64,000 bases of DNA from Paracoccaceae bacterium. GTDB taxonomy: Bacteria; Pseudomonadota; Alphaproteobacteria; Rhodobacterales; Rhodobacteraceae. Made by a program: the position numbers and the translations under genes. Location: positions 1 to 64,000 of the forward strand of contig JABSSD010000148.1 of NCBI GenBank assembly GCA_013214575.1, given 5' to 3'. The notes beneath the pieces are model-generated. The model made no database searches and was not told the DNA's origin. It was given only the letters and a program-made list of their open reading frames with translations. Shown here in pieces: positions 32,304-40,799 of this stretch (within the stretch, counting starts at the first letter, position 1; each line of letters opens with the position of its first letter).

Positions 32304-33002
32304 ATGCAGGAAAACCAACTTCTACCTAGGCTTGCGTCTTATGTCATAACCTCTGCCAAATCCAAGGGCGGCAAGGCGCCATCGGAACGGGAGCTGGCCG
32401 ATCATTTTGCAGTCAGCCGCGGCCAGGTCCGGGAAGCCCTGGCAATTTTGGAGTCGATGCAAATCATTGATCGCCGGGCCAAATCGGGCATTTACGTCAA
32501 TCCGGATCAATCTGGCATCGAAACCATGGCGCTTTACGCCCGCGCTGGAATTCCCTTGGAACCCTGGCAGATTTACGAAGCCGTTGAAGTGCGTAAGATC
32601 CATGAGATCAAAGCCGCGGAACTGGCGGCGGAGCGCGCAACTGAGGAAAACTATGACCGGTTGCGCGAAATCCTGGCCGCATCAGAAGAGCGCATTTCAA
32701 ACGGCTTGGACTTGGCTCAGCTCGATCACGATTTCCACCTGGAGATCGTTCGCGCTACGAAAAACTCGGTATTCTACTCGATTTGTACGTCCTTTTATGA
32801 GTTGAGTCAGCATCGCTCTTCTTTCTACTTTCAAAAAGACGACAGGAACCAGCAGTCCCACAAAGAGCACCAGCAGATTTTCGAAGCCCTTTTGCGCCGG
32901 GATGCCTCGCTTGCGCAGGCGCTGATGAATTCACACCTACGGGGCGCTATGAGCTATTGGGCCGAACTCTTGGAAGACAAAGACGGGGACGCGTCCCAGT
33001 AA
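32304..33002 (+). CDS. GntR-family regulator, FadR/FCD subgroup
   Basis: A 232-residue regulator with a winged helix (SERELADHFAVSRGQVREALAILESMQII, about 27-60) and an all-helical FCD effector domain with the metal-site pattern in LDHDFHLEIVRA and SHKEHQQIFEAL. FCD regulators of this kind bind sugar acids and repress uronate/aldonate operons. It should recognise the TGGT-N3-ACCA sites found upstream of the epimerase, the isomerase operon and the ABC importer (inference from shared sites). Confidence 0.92.
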   Translation: MQENQLLPRLASYVITSAKSKGGKAPSERELADHFAVSRGQVREALAILESMQIIDRRAKSGIYVNPDQSGIETMALYARAGIPLEPWQIYEAVEVRKIHEIKAAELAAERATEENYDRLREILAASEERISNGLDLAQLDHDFHLEIVRATKNSVFYSICTSFYELSQHRSSFYFQKDDRNQQSHKEHQQIFEALLRRDASLAQALMNSHLRGAMSYWAELLEDKDGDASQ

Positions 33003-33011
33003 GGAGTTGAA

Positions 33012-33998
33012 ATGGTTTTTTCACCGCTGATTTTTTCGACCCATAACTTGCACCCGGATGTCGCCAGCGATCTGCAGGAAATCGGTGAGCTTCGCATTGC
33101 CAGCGCGCCTACTCCGCGTGCTATTTACGGCGAAAGCGCGGGCGCGGAAATCATCATTGTCCGCGCGCCTATTGATCCCGAAATCCTGCGACGCGAGACT
33201 GGCTTACGGGCCCTTGTGCGCCACGGTGCGGGTCTGGACATGATCCCGGTCGATAGCGCAACGCAGGCTGGTGTGCTGGTGGCAAACGTGCCAGGTGCCA
33301 ACTCTGTCACTGTGGCTGAACATGTGATCTTTTCCAGCCTGGCCCTTCTGCGCCAATATCCGCGGGTGAACTCTGACCTGCGTCAGAACGGCTGGGAGGC
33401 AGGCCGTCAGCATTCCAATAGCGGCCGTGAAATAAGTGGCCGAACGCTTGGCATCCTTGGCATGGGAAACATCGGCCAGGCCCTGCACCGGATGGCCCAT
33501 CTGGGGTTTGGCATGGAGGTGATTTCACACACGCGCACGCCCGCCAAACTACCAAGCAATGTCCGCGCGGTCTCGTTCGACGATCTGTTGCGTGACTCGG
33601 ACATTCTGGCCCTTTGCTGCCCGCTGAACGACCAGACCAGAGGCGTGATTGACCGGCAGGCGATTGACCGCATGAAGACAGGGGCCATTTTGGTTAATGT
33701 ATCCCGTGGCCCGGTGATTGATGAAGATGCGCTCATAGGGGCGCTGCAAGCAGGCAAATTGGCCGGTGCGGCTCTGGATGTGTTTTCAGAACAGCCCCTG
33801 CCCCCGGACCACCCCATTTTCTCGCAGCCCAACGTCATTCTAACCCCACATATGGCAGGGATAACTGAGGAAAGCATGTATCGGATGGGGGCCGGTGTGG
33901 TTGCTGAAATTCGTCGTATTGTCGATGGCATCCTGCCGAGAAACCTGATCAATCCCTCGGCAGCTTCAAGCTATCGGTCGCGTTTCAATCTGGACTAA
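33012..33998 (+). CDS. D-2-hydroxyacid dehydrogenase (NAD-dependent)
   Basis: A 328-residue enzyme of the phosphoglycerate/glyoxylate reductase family. It has the nucleotide-binding GMGNIGQALHRMA and the catalytic Arg in VNVSRGPVIDE. The Glu occurs near LDVFSEQP and the His in ILTPHMAG. It reduces 2-keto acids or oxidises D-2-hydroxy acids, possibly handling an end-product of the sugar-acid route. AAGGAG precedes the ATG. Last gene of its operon; its TAA overlaps by 3 bases the stop of the convergent ABC ATPase gene. Confidence 0.9.
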   Translation: MVFSPLIFSTHNLHPDVASDLQEIGELRIASAPTPRAIYGESAGAEIIIVRAPIDPEILRRETGLRALVRHGAGLDMIPVDSATQAGVLVANVPGANSVTVAEHVIFSSLALLRQYPRVNSDLRQNGWEAGRQHSNSGREISGRTLGILGMGNIGQALHRMAHLGFGMEVISHTRTPAKLPSNVRAVSFDDLLRDSDILALCCPLNDQTRGVIDRQAIDRMKTGAILVNVSRGPVIDEDALIGALQAGKLAGAALDVFSEQPLPPDHPIFSQPNVILTPHMAGITEESMYRMGAGVVAEIRRIVDGILPRNLINPSAASSYRSRFNLD

Positions 33999-35065
33999 CT
34001 GGCAGCCAGGTTTCGCCCTGTCGCCTGATCAAACAGCAAGACCTTGTCTGCTTTCCAGCCGAACCGAACGGTTTCGTCCAGGGACACTTTCATTTGAGCA
34101 GACACAGTTGCGTGCAGTTTGTTTGCCCCAACTTCGATTGTCAGGATCTTGATCACACCATGATCTTCGATATCAAAGACCCTGGCCTCGACCGGCGCGC
34201 CGCTTTCGATGACCAGGTTTTCCGGCCGGACACCAAACAACAGGCCCCTCTCCGCTGCCGCTGCATTGGCCTGCACGGGTAAGCAAAAACCATTTGCGTC
34301 CATGACTGCCGTACTGCCATCCAATGTGCCTTTGACCAGATTCATCGGCGGGGTGCCAACAGACCGCGCAACAAATGTGTTGCACGGGTTATTATAGACC
34401 TCCGAGGGGGTGCCAACCTGTACCAGCTTGCCTTTGTTCAGCACGCCGATCTTGTCCCCCATCGACATCGCCTCGACCTGGTCATGGGTCACGTACAAAA
34501 ATGTAGCACCAAGATTATTGTGAAGCTTCTTCAGCTCCACGCGCAGCGTCTCGCGAAGCTTGGCATCAAGCGCCGACAGCGGCTCATCCATCAAGAAGAC
34601 CCTTGGCTCGCGGACAATGGCGCGGCCAATCGAAACACGCTGCATTTCGCCGCCAGAAAGCCGTTCGACCTTTCGATCCATCAGCGCGGTGATCTGCAGG
34701 GTTTTTGCCACTTTTTCAACCCGAGCAGCAATTTCCGCCTCGTTCAATCCACGAATTTTTGAGCGCAGGGGGAACTCCAGGTTTCCGCGCACAGTCAGGC
34801 GCGGATACAGCGAGTATTGCTGCAAAACCAGCGCCACATCGCGTTCTGCCACCGTCCAATTGGCGACATCTTCGCCATCAATCAGAACCTGACCCTCGTT
34901 CGGCTTTTCCAGACCGGCAAGCACCCGGAGAGTTGTGGTTTTACCCGCCCCCGTTTGGCCCAAAAGCACAAAAAATTCACCATCCTCAATCCGAAGATCC
35001 AGTGATCGAAGCGCCTTGTTGGCGCCAAAATTCTTCGACACCCCTCTTAGTTCCAGATTGGCCAT
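33995..35065 (-). CDS. CUT1 sugar ABC transporter, ATPase B
   Basis: A 356-residue ATPase of the MalK/UgpC type. It has Walker A GQTGAGKT, signature LSGGEMQR, Walker B VFLMDEPLSALDAK and the switch region LYVTHDQVEA, plus a C-terminal regulatory TOBE region from about residue 240. Its ATG overlaps the TGA of the second ATPase (TGATG). The operon has two different ATPases, as in the rhizobial glycerol importer GlpST, so the motor is probably a heterodimer (inference). Confidence 0.92.
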   Translation of the reverse strand: MANLELRGVSKNFGANKALRSLDLRIEDGEFFVLLGQTGAGKTTTLRVLAGLEKPNEGQVLIDGEDVANWTVAERDVALVLQQYSLYPRLTVRGNLEFPLRSKIRGLNEAEIAARVEKVAKTLQITALMDRKVERLSGGEMQRVSIGRAIVREPRVFLMDEPLSALDAKLRETLRVELKKLHNNLGATFLYVTHDQVEAMSMGDKIGVLNKGKLVQVGTPSEVYNNPCNTFVARSVGTPPMNLVKGTLDGSTAVMDANGFCLPVQANAAAAERGLLFGVRPENLVIESGAPVEARVFDIEDHGVIKILTIEVGANKLHATVSAQMKVSLDETVRFGWKADKVLLFDQATGRNLAAS

Positions 35066-36165
35066 CAGCTTTGCCCCCTTAGCGCCAGCCCGCTTGAGCG
35101 GTCAAAGAAATGTGCCTGGGCCGGATCAATTTTCACCCAGACTTGTTGGCCTTCCCCAGACACAAATCCGCTTTCGGTCCGGGCCCGCAGAGATATGTCT
35201 CCCAGCCTGATATCAACGATGTCATGCGACCCAAGGGGCTCAATATTTGTCGTCTCCACCGGAATGTAACCGTCCTTAGCATCGTGCTGCAAAGAGACCG
35301 CTTCTGGGCGAATGCCAAGCGCTATACCTGCGCCGGTCTCTCTCAGGTGGTTGGTCAAGCCTGCCGGGAAGTGAAAGCCAGCGTCACCACGGCCAAGCCG
35401 CACCCGGGTTTGCCCGCCCGAGGTCTCAAGCACCACATCCGCGACATTCATCACTGGGCTGCCGACAAACTCGGCCACAAATAAGTTGGCCGGCTTCAGA
35501 TAGACCTCATCCGGGGCGCCAATTTGCTGCAACAGGCCGTCATGCATAATGACAATCCGGTCAGCCAGTGACATGGCCTCAATCTGATCGTGGGTCACGT
35601 AAACACTGGTCGAGCCGCGCGAAATGTGAAGCCGCTTGATTTCAGACCGCATTTCTTCGCGCAGTTTGGCATCAAGTGCCCCAATCGGTTCGTCCATCAG
35701 CAGGGCCTTGGGGCGGCGCACCAGTGCACGGCCAATTGCAACCCGCTGCATATCACCGCCCGCCAGCGCCGACGGTCGCCGATCCAAAAGCGCCGTGATC
35801 TGCAGGATCTCAGCGACTTCCTTTACCGCCTTGTCACGTTCGGCGTTGCTCATGCCCACCGCCCTTAACGGAAAGGCGATGTTTTCGTAGACGTTCATAT
35901 GTGGGTAGAGCGAGAACGACTGAAAAACAAAAGCGATATCCCGGTCAGCCGCCTTCTTTTCGTGTACCGCAACGCCATCAATGAAGATCTCGCCAGAGGT
36001 GACAGTTTCCAGGCCGGCAATCGCCCGAAGCGTGGTGGTTTTGCCGCAGCCAGACTGACCCAACATAACGACAAATTCGCCGTCATTGATGGTCAGGTTC
36101 ATATCCTTGATCACCTGCACAGGGCCAAAGAATTTCTGAACGTTTTTTAACTCGATTTGAGCCAT
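35065..36165 (-). CDS. CUT1 sugar ABC transporter, ATPase A
   Basis: A 366-residue MalK/UgpC-type ATPase with Walker A GQSGCGKT, Walker B ALLMDEPIGALDAK and VYVTHDQIEA. The signature region reads LAGGDMQR rather than LSGGxxQR, a serine-to-alanine change at a position that normally contacts ATP. The partner ATPase keeps the serine, so the two sites may be unequal. Overlaps both neighbours by TGATG junctions. Confidence 0.92.
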   Translation of the reverse strand: MAQIELKNVQKFFGPVQVIKDMNLTINDGEFVVMLGQSGCGKTTTLRAIAGLETVTSGEIFIDGVAVHEKKAADRDIAFVFQSFSLYPHMNVYENIAFPLRAVGMSNAERDKAVKEVAEILQITALLDRRPSALAGGDMQRVAIGRALVRRPKALLMDEPIGALDAKLREEMRSEIKRLHISRGSTSVYVTHDQIEAMSLADRIVIMHDGLLQQIGAPDEVYLKPANLFVAEFVGSPVMNVADVVLETSGGQTRVRLGRGDAGFHFPAGLTNHLRETGAGIALGIRPEAVSLQHDAKDGYIPVETTNIEPLGSHDIVDIRLGDISLRARTESGFVSGEGQQVWVKIDPAQAHFFDRSSGLALRGQS

Positions 36166-36377
36166 CAGATGACGTCCTCTTCGATATCTTCGATGATCTC
36201 AGGCTCGGGTGCGATCTTGGAGGTGATCATGAAAGACACCAGCCCCACAATGATCAGCGTCAGCCCATAGCGGTGGAGAAACTGGATCCAGGGCTGGCAA
36301 AGCGCGATGATGCCAAAGATCATCAGACTTTGCGCCGCCGGAGCCAGATACTTTTGGTTCAACTCTCGAAAGGTCAT
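36165..36377 (-). CDS. Small two-helix membrane protein of a sugar ABC operon
   Basis: A 70-residue protein with two hydrophobic helices (about 14-30 and 35-51) around WIQFLHRYG and an acidic C-terminus (PEPEIIEDIEEDV). No named family is known to me. It is translationally coupled on both sides (ATGA with the permease, TGATG with the ATPase). A degenerate relative lies at the same place in the collapsed operon at 14.2-14.3 kb, which shows that it is a standing part of this transporter type. Confidence 0.8.
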   Translation of the reverse strand: MTFRELNQKYLAPAAQSLMIFGIIALCQPWIQFLHRYGLTLIIVGLVSFMITSKIAPEPEIIEDIEEDVI

Positions 36378-37333
36378 TTGCGAATTGCTCCAAAAGACAT
36401 GCCGCGCAGCAGGTGGTTCCGCAGCAGGAATGTAAAGATGGCGACCGGCAGCAGGAACAGGAAGGTTCCGGCAGCAATCACCGTCCAGTCCGGCAATCCC
36501 GAGCCAATCTGGCTGGGAATGAATGGCGGCGCCGTCTGCGCCCTCCGGTTGGTCATGATCAGCGCAAAGGCATACTCATTCCACGCGGTGATGAAGCAAA
36601 ACACCGCTGTGGCCGCGATGCCGGTCATCGCCTCGGGCAGAACAATTTTGAAGAACGCCTGCATCCGGGTATAGCCATCAACAAGCGCCGCTTCCTCATA
36701 TTCCCGCGGGATCTCGTCGATGAACCCTTTCATCAGCCAGACCGAGAACGACAAGTTGAAAGCCGTGTAGAGAATGATCAGCCCAATGTGGGTGTCGTGC
36801 AAACCGACCAGCCGGTACATCAGGAACATCGGGATCGCCACCACCACCGGTGGCAGCATTCGGGTCGAGAGAATGAAGAACATCCAATCATCCTCCCCTT
36901 TTACCTTGAACCTTGAGAACCCATAGGCCGTCAGCGTGCCCATAGACACCGCCAGGAACGTCGAGGTGATGGCGATGATCAGCGAATTGACAAAGCGTTG
37001 ACCATAGCCCGAGCGCCGAACCACGCCTTTGTTTGAGCGCACAACCTTTTGGCCGCCGTCAAATACCATCTGCTCCCACCAGGGGGCCGCATCATAGATC
37101 TCTTGGGACACCGGATCGCGCAGTTGCGACCGTTTGGTAAACAGTTTGACGAAGGGTGAGATTTCGGGCGTAAAAATTACTGTTGGCGGGATCGTGGTGG
37201 CCAGATTACGCGGCTTAAAAGCCGTGGAGGTAATCCAGTAGATCGGCACCAGCATGATAAACAGGGCGACCATAACACCGGCAATTGCCGCGCGGTTAAA
37301 GAACACTTCCTGACGAGTACGAATTCCAGCCAT
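36374..37333 (-). CDS. CUT1 sugar ABC transporter, permease 2
   Basis: A 319-residue MalG/UgpE-type permease with six predicted helices. The EAA loop EEAALVDGYTRMQAFFKIVLPEA docks the ATPase. There is a long periplasmic segment after helix 1 (residues ~45-100) with KLFTKRSQLRDPVSQEIYD, longer than in most permeases of the class. The same segment is recognisable in the fragment at 14.4-14.5 kb. Confidence 0.92.
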   Translation of the reverse strand: MAGIRTRQEVFFNRAAIAGVMVALFIMLVPIYWITSTAFKPRNLATTIPPTVIFTPEISPFVKLFTKRSQLRDPVSQEIYDAAPWWEQMVFDGGQKVVRSNKGVVRRSGYGQRFVNSLIIAITSTFLAVSMGTLTAYGFSRFKVKGEDDWMFFILSTRMLPPVVVAIPMFLMYRLVGLHDTHIGLIILYTAFNLSFSVWLMKGFIDEIPREYEEAALVDGYTRMQAFFKIVLPEAMTGIAATAVFCFITAWNEYAFALIMTNRRAQTAPPFIPSQIGSGLPDWTVIAAGTFLFLLPVAIFTFLLRNHLLRGMSFGAIRK

Positions 37334-37334
37334 C

Positions 37335-38240
37335 TCAGCGTTCCTTCACTTTATTCAAGTACTTGACGTAGAGATTGGTAATCGCAACCACCATGATCAA
37401 CACGATGTAGGCAAAGGCTGAGGACTGACCCGTCTGCCACTCCAGGAACGCCATTTTGTACAGCCGGATGGCGATCAACTCGGTCGTTGGTTGGCTCGAC
37501 AGAATGTAGGCCATATCAAACGTCTTGAAGGCCTCCATGGTGCGGAAAATGATCGCAATCATCAGGATCGGCGCGACCAGCGGCAGCGTAATGCGGGTGA
37601 AAGTGTAAAAGCTGCCTGCGCGGTCGATTTCAGCGGCCTCATACAGGTGTTTTGGCACCGCCGACAGGCCCGCCAGCGACAGCAGCATCACAAAGGGTGA
37701 CCACATCCAGATGTCCGTCAGGGCAACGGCATAGAGGGCAACATCAGGATCAGCGAGCCATTCGAATTTCCCCAGCCCCAAGCCGTAGTTGATGATACCA
37801 AAAGACGGATCATAGAGCAGTTTCCAGAACAGGCCGACGACGGCCATCGACAACATCATCGGCAGCATCAAAAGCGTGGTGATCAATCCCTTCAAGGGAA
37901 TGTCGCGATTGAGCAGCATTGCCATGCCAAAACCGACAATCACCTGTCCGGTGACCGAGATGATCACATACTTCGCAGTGATGGTGAAATTCCGCCAGAT
38001 GAACTCGTCGTTCAGCAGAAACTTGTAATTGTCCAAGCCGACAAATTTCGCCGGAGCGTTGGTCGAGGCTCTGAAATCCGTGAAGGAATATCCAAGCGAA
38101 TAGAGCAGCGGGAAAATGTTGAACACGATCAGAAAGGTGATCGTCGGGATGATGAACAGATTGCGGATCGCAAGGTCGCTCATTCCCCTCTTTGCCGCGC
38201 GCGAGCCCGGATCAAGCCGAGCGATGACTGAAAGTGCCAC
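37335..38240 (-). CDS. CUT1 sugar ABC transporter, permease 1
   Basis: A 301-residue MalF/UgpA-type permease with six predicted helices and the loop EAAEIDRAGSFYTFTRITLP. The GTG at 38240 has no clear ribosome-binding site. ATG 38183 (MSDLAIRN) has GAGGGG just upstream and may be the true start, giving 282 residues. One base separates it from the second permease. Confidence 0.88.
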   Translation of the reverse strand: MALSVIARLDPGSRAAKRGMSDLAIRNLFIIPTITFLIVFNIFPLLYSLGYSFTDFRASTNAPAKFVGLDNYKFLLNDEFIWRNFTITAKYVIISVTGQVIVGFGMAMLLNRDIPLKGLITTLLMLPMMLSMAVVGLFWKLLYDPSFGIINYGLGLGKFEWLADPDVALYAVALTDIWMWSPFVMLLSLAGLSAVPKHLYEAAEIDRAGSFYTFTRITLPLVAPILMIAIIFRTMEAFKTFDMAYILSSQPTTELIAIRLYKMAFLEWQTGQSSAFAYIVLIMVVAITNLYVKYLNKVKER

Positions 38241-38273
38241 TTTGTTGAGCTCCAGAACTTTGCTGACGTTTAC

Positions 38274-38383
38274 AGCGTTTTGCGTTTAATCGTGAAACAC
38301 GATATCGACCCGTCATCCGAGGCAGTGTTTGTGAAACAAACGCGGTCGGATGACTGGGTGATTCAAGTCAAACGCAAAGCGCT
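38274..38383. repeat. Nested palindrome between the binding-protein and permease genes
   Basis: Three nested inverted repeats share a centre. The outer arms are AGCGTTTTGCGTTT (38274-38287) and AAACGCAAAGCGCT (38370-38383), one mismatch. The middle arms are GTCATCCGA (38312-38320) and TCGGATGAC (38346-38354), perfect. The inner arms are GTTTGT and ACAAAC (38327-38341). It could be a MITE-like mobile cassette or an RNA stabiliser that separates high binding-protein expression from the permeases. Confidence 0.7.
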
Positions 38384-38439
38384 TTAGTGCATGAAAGGGG
38401 CGAATTTCCGCCCCCTTCACTGGTAATTGGAAGCCCGGA

Positions 38440-39750
38440 TTATTCCGTACGACCATATTTTTTGAACGTTGCTTCCCAGTCAGCGGCAAGCGCGTCCATT
38501 GTCTCTTGCGCAGTTCCCTCATTACCGACGATGAACGGGTACAGACGCTGGTTGGCAGAAGTCAGCAGTTCGGCGAACTCAGGCACGGCCCAGAAGTCTT
38601 TGACCTTGAACATGGTCTGGTAGAAGGCTTCGTTGTACGGCGTAGCGTTGCGGAATTCGTCTGACTCCAGGGTTTTAGCATGCGCGGTATAACCACCCAA
38701 TTCGGCCCAGCGTTTTTGAACGTCGTCGCTGATGAACCACTCAAGGAACTTCATCGATTCTTCTTGCTTGTCAGAGTAGCTCACCACCGAGATGCCCTGT
38801 CCGCCGAGTGCCGCAAACTGTGCCCCAGTTGGACCAGCCGGGTTGGCAAAGAAGCCGGTGTGGGCTGCATGCGGGTTGGTGGCTTCGTTCAGCAAGGCCG
38901 GGAAGAAGGCGAAGTAGTTCATCGACATCGCAGTCAGACCTTCAGTGATCGCCTGATTGTTCTCGACAAAGAACGTCTTGGCCCAGCCCGGAGGGGTATA
39001 GCCATAGAGCCGCTTATAGTCTTCCAGCGCCTGAACAGCCGCCGGGGAGTTGATGTAGCCATCAACTTCATATGTTTCAAAATCGCCTAGATCAGCCCCA
39101 TAAGAGAAGATCGCGTTCTCGACCCCCATGACCATCGCGTCATAAGAGTTGTCTGTGTAGATCGCGACGCCGTAGCGATCTTCGTCCGGGCGGTGGAAAA
39201 ACTCGGCGATATCGAGCAATTCAGCCCAGGTCGCGGGCGGCGCCAGGTCGTAGCCGTATTTTTCATTGAAGGCCGCCATTTCGGCTGGATCTTCGAACCA
39301 GTCTTTCCGATAGGACCATCCCACCGCGTCACCTTCAGCAGGCACAGCCCAGTAGGATCCGGAATTGCCGGGATATTCGGCATAATATTTGACGGTTGCA
39401 GGCGCCATGACTTCCGCCAGATTGTGCTCTGCAAAGAACTCGGTCAAGTCAACATAATGGCCGCCGGTTGAGGCCGCGCCCAACCACTGACTGTCACCAA
39501 CGATCATGTCGTAAGCATCACCGCGCGCGTTGAACTCGGTAAAGGCCTTGGTTTGAAAATCGGACCAGGGTGTCGTTTCAACGATAACTTCTACACCCGA
39601 TACTTCTTCGTACTCATTCACCAGTTCCTGCAGAAAGTTCGCTGGATCCCATTCAGCCCAAAATATCACGAGCTCTTCAGCCGCGAGTGACGTTGATGAC
39701 ATTGCGCAAATTGCAGCGCCCGCCATCAAATTTTTGAAATTGGTTTTCAT
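38440..39750 (-). CDS. CUT1 sugar ABC transporter, substrate-binding protein
   Basis: A 436-residue family 1 solute-binding protein with signal MKTNFKNLMAGAAICAMSSTSLA. LVIFWAEWDPANFLQELVNEYEEVSG, VGDSQWLGAASTGGHYVDL and KFLEWFISDDVQKRWAELGGY are typical of carbohydrate receptors. It relates to the collapsed receptor at 14.6-14.9 kb (LCWAAWEPTN). First gene of a six-gene importer operon with a GntR-type palindrome 110 bases upstream. Likely ligand is a sugar or sugar acid processed by the divergent-block enzymes (inference). Confidence 0.92.
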   Translation of the reverse strand: MKTNFKNLMAGAAICAMSSTSLAAEELVIFWAEWDPANFLQELVNEYEEVSGVEVIVETTPWSDFQTKAFTEFNARGDAYDMIVGDSQWLGAASTGGHYVDLTEFFAEHNLAEVMAPATVKYYAEYPGNSGSYWAVPAEGDAVGWSYRKDWFEDPAEMAAFNEKYGYDLAPPATWAELLDIAEFFHRPDEDRYGVAIYTDNSYDAMVMGVENAIFSYGADLGDFETYEVDGYINSPAAVQALEDYKRLYGYTPPGWAKTFFVENNQAITEGLTAMSMNYFAFFPALLNEATNPHAAHTGFFANPAGPTGAQFAALGGQGISVVSYSDKQEESMKFLEWFISDDVQKRWAELGGYTAHAKTLESDEFRNATPYNEAFYQTMFKVKDFWAVPEFAELLTSANQRLYPFIVGNEGTAQETMDALAADWEATFKKYGRTE

Positions 39751-39859
39751 CGTAGATTTCCTCCCAGATACGAATTCATTTTCCTTTATTTCGCGCCAGC
39801 AACTTCCCTTTTCCGGTTTCGTTTTCCGGGTCGGCCGCCGAACTTACTTCCTGCAAAAT

Positions 39860-39870
39860 TGGTATTACCA
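39860..39870. promoter_or_regulatory. Candidate GntR operator (TGGTATTACCA)
   Basis: TGGT-N3-ACCA palindrome 110 bases upstream of the importer operon, identical (as reverse complement) to the site before the epimerase gene at 29922. It links transport and catabolism in one regulon. Confidence 0.6.
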
Positions 39871-40065
39871 GATTGACCAACCTGTCAAGCGTTTGTTTCT
39901 TATTTCCCCTTGCCACTTATCGCATTTCAAGTCATAAAAATCGCAAAATAGGGATATTACATGAGGAAAATCCACATCCACCTAGAAAAGACCGTCCCGC
40001 CCCTCCAGGCAGGTCGCGCATCGAACGCCGCATCTGGCCGGACCAATTTTCAGATGAAAAGGTTT

Positions 40066-40710
40066 TCATCGCACGACGTCATTTTCAGAAATCTCCGCAA
40101 GCGCGGCCCGGATCATGGCGCGCGCAGCCCAGAGAGTCACAGACTGAACGCCGTCGTTGTTCAAACCCCAGATATCCTTAAGGACGACTGCACTTTCGAT
40201 CCCGAATGCCAAGGACAGAGCCTGGGCCAGCCGAGTTCGCTGAGCATCCGAAAGCACATCAGCCAGACCAGACAGCGCCCGCATCAACAAATCGACCCGA
40301 TGCCCCCTGCCAAACGAACCATCATCGCCATCTTGCAGAGCGTCGCCCCCAGCCTCCAAAGACTGGCGCAGCGCAGCCCTGAAGATTTCTTCGTTGGCCA
40401 GAATGCGGGGAAACGAAGATTCGAAAAGCGACGCGATCAATTCCTCCGGATCTGTCTTGCTGGGCTCCCAACTCAGTATCGGACCAAGCGCCTCAACAAC
40501 GACGGCCTGGACCATGGCAGATTGCGTCGGAAAATACCGATAGGCGGTCGAACGCGAAACCTCTGCGACTTCAGCCACTTCACTGACCGAAGGCGAACCG
40601 CCCCGTTGCATCATTTGACTAGCGGTCATCACCATCAGGCGGCGCGTTCGCGCACGCGGCCCTTTACTGACGACGTCGGGCTCTGTGAGTTTTTTACTTG
40701 GTACTGCCAT
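40066..40710 (-). CDS. TetR-family regulator
   Basis: A 214-residue TetR protein. The N-terminal helix-turn-helix (SVSEVAEVAEVSRSTAYRYFPTQSAMVQAVV, about 42-73) is followed by an unrecognised ligand domain. ATG 40710 (MAVPSKK) is preferred to the start at 40755, which would overlap the divergent promoter. Divergent from the Tm-1-like operon 89 bases away, so it probably represses it and itself. The ligand is unknown. Confidence 0.88.
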   Translation of the reverse strand: MAVPSKKLTEPDVVSKGPRARTRRLMVMTASQMMQRGGSPSVSEVAEVAEVSRSTAYRYFPTQSAMVQAVVVEALGPILSWEPSKTDPEELIASLFESSFPRILANEEIFRAALRQSLEAGGDALQDGDDGSFGRGHRVDLLMRALSGLADVLSDAQRTRLAQALSLAFGIESAVVLKDIWGLNNDGVQSVTLWAARAMIRAALAEISENDVVR

Positions 40711-40799
40711 CTCACTATGGTACTCCAGTCCCAAAACAAGATCAAGATATTTCACTCACCAAGGCTGCCGGAGCCATCTGGACCAAAGGGGATCGCGTA

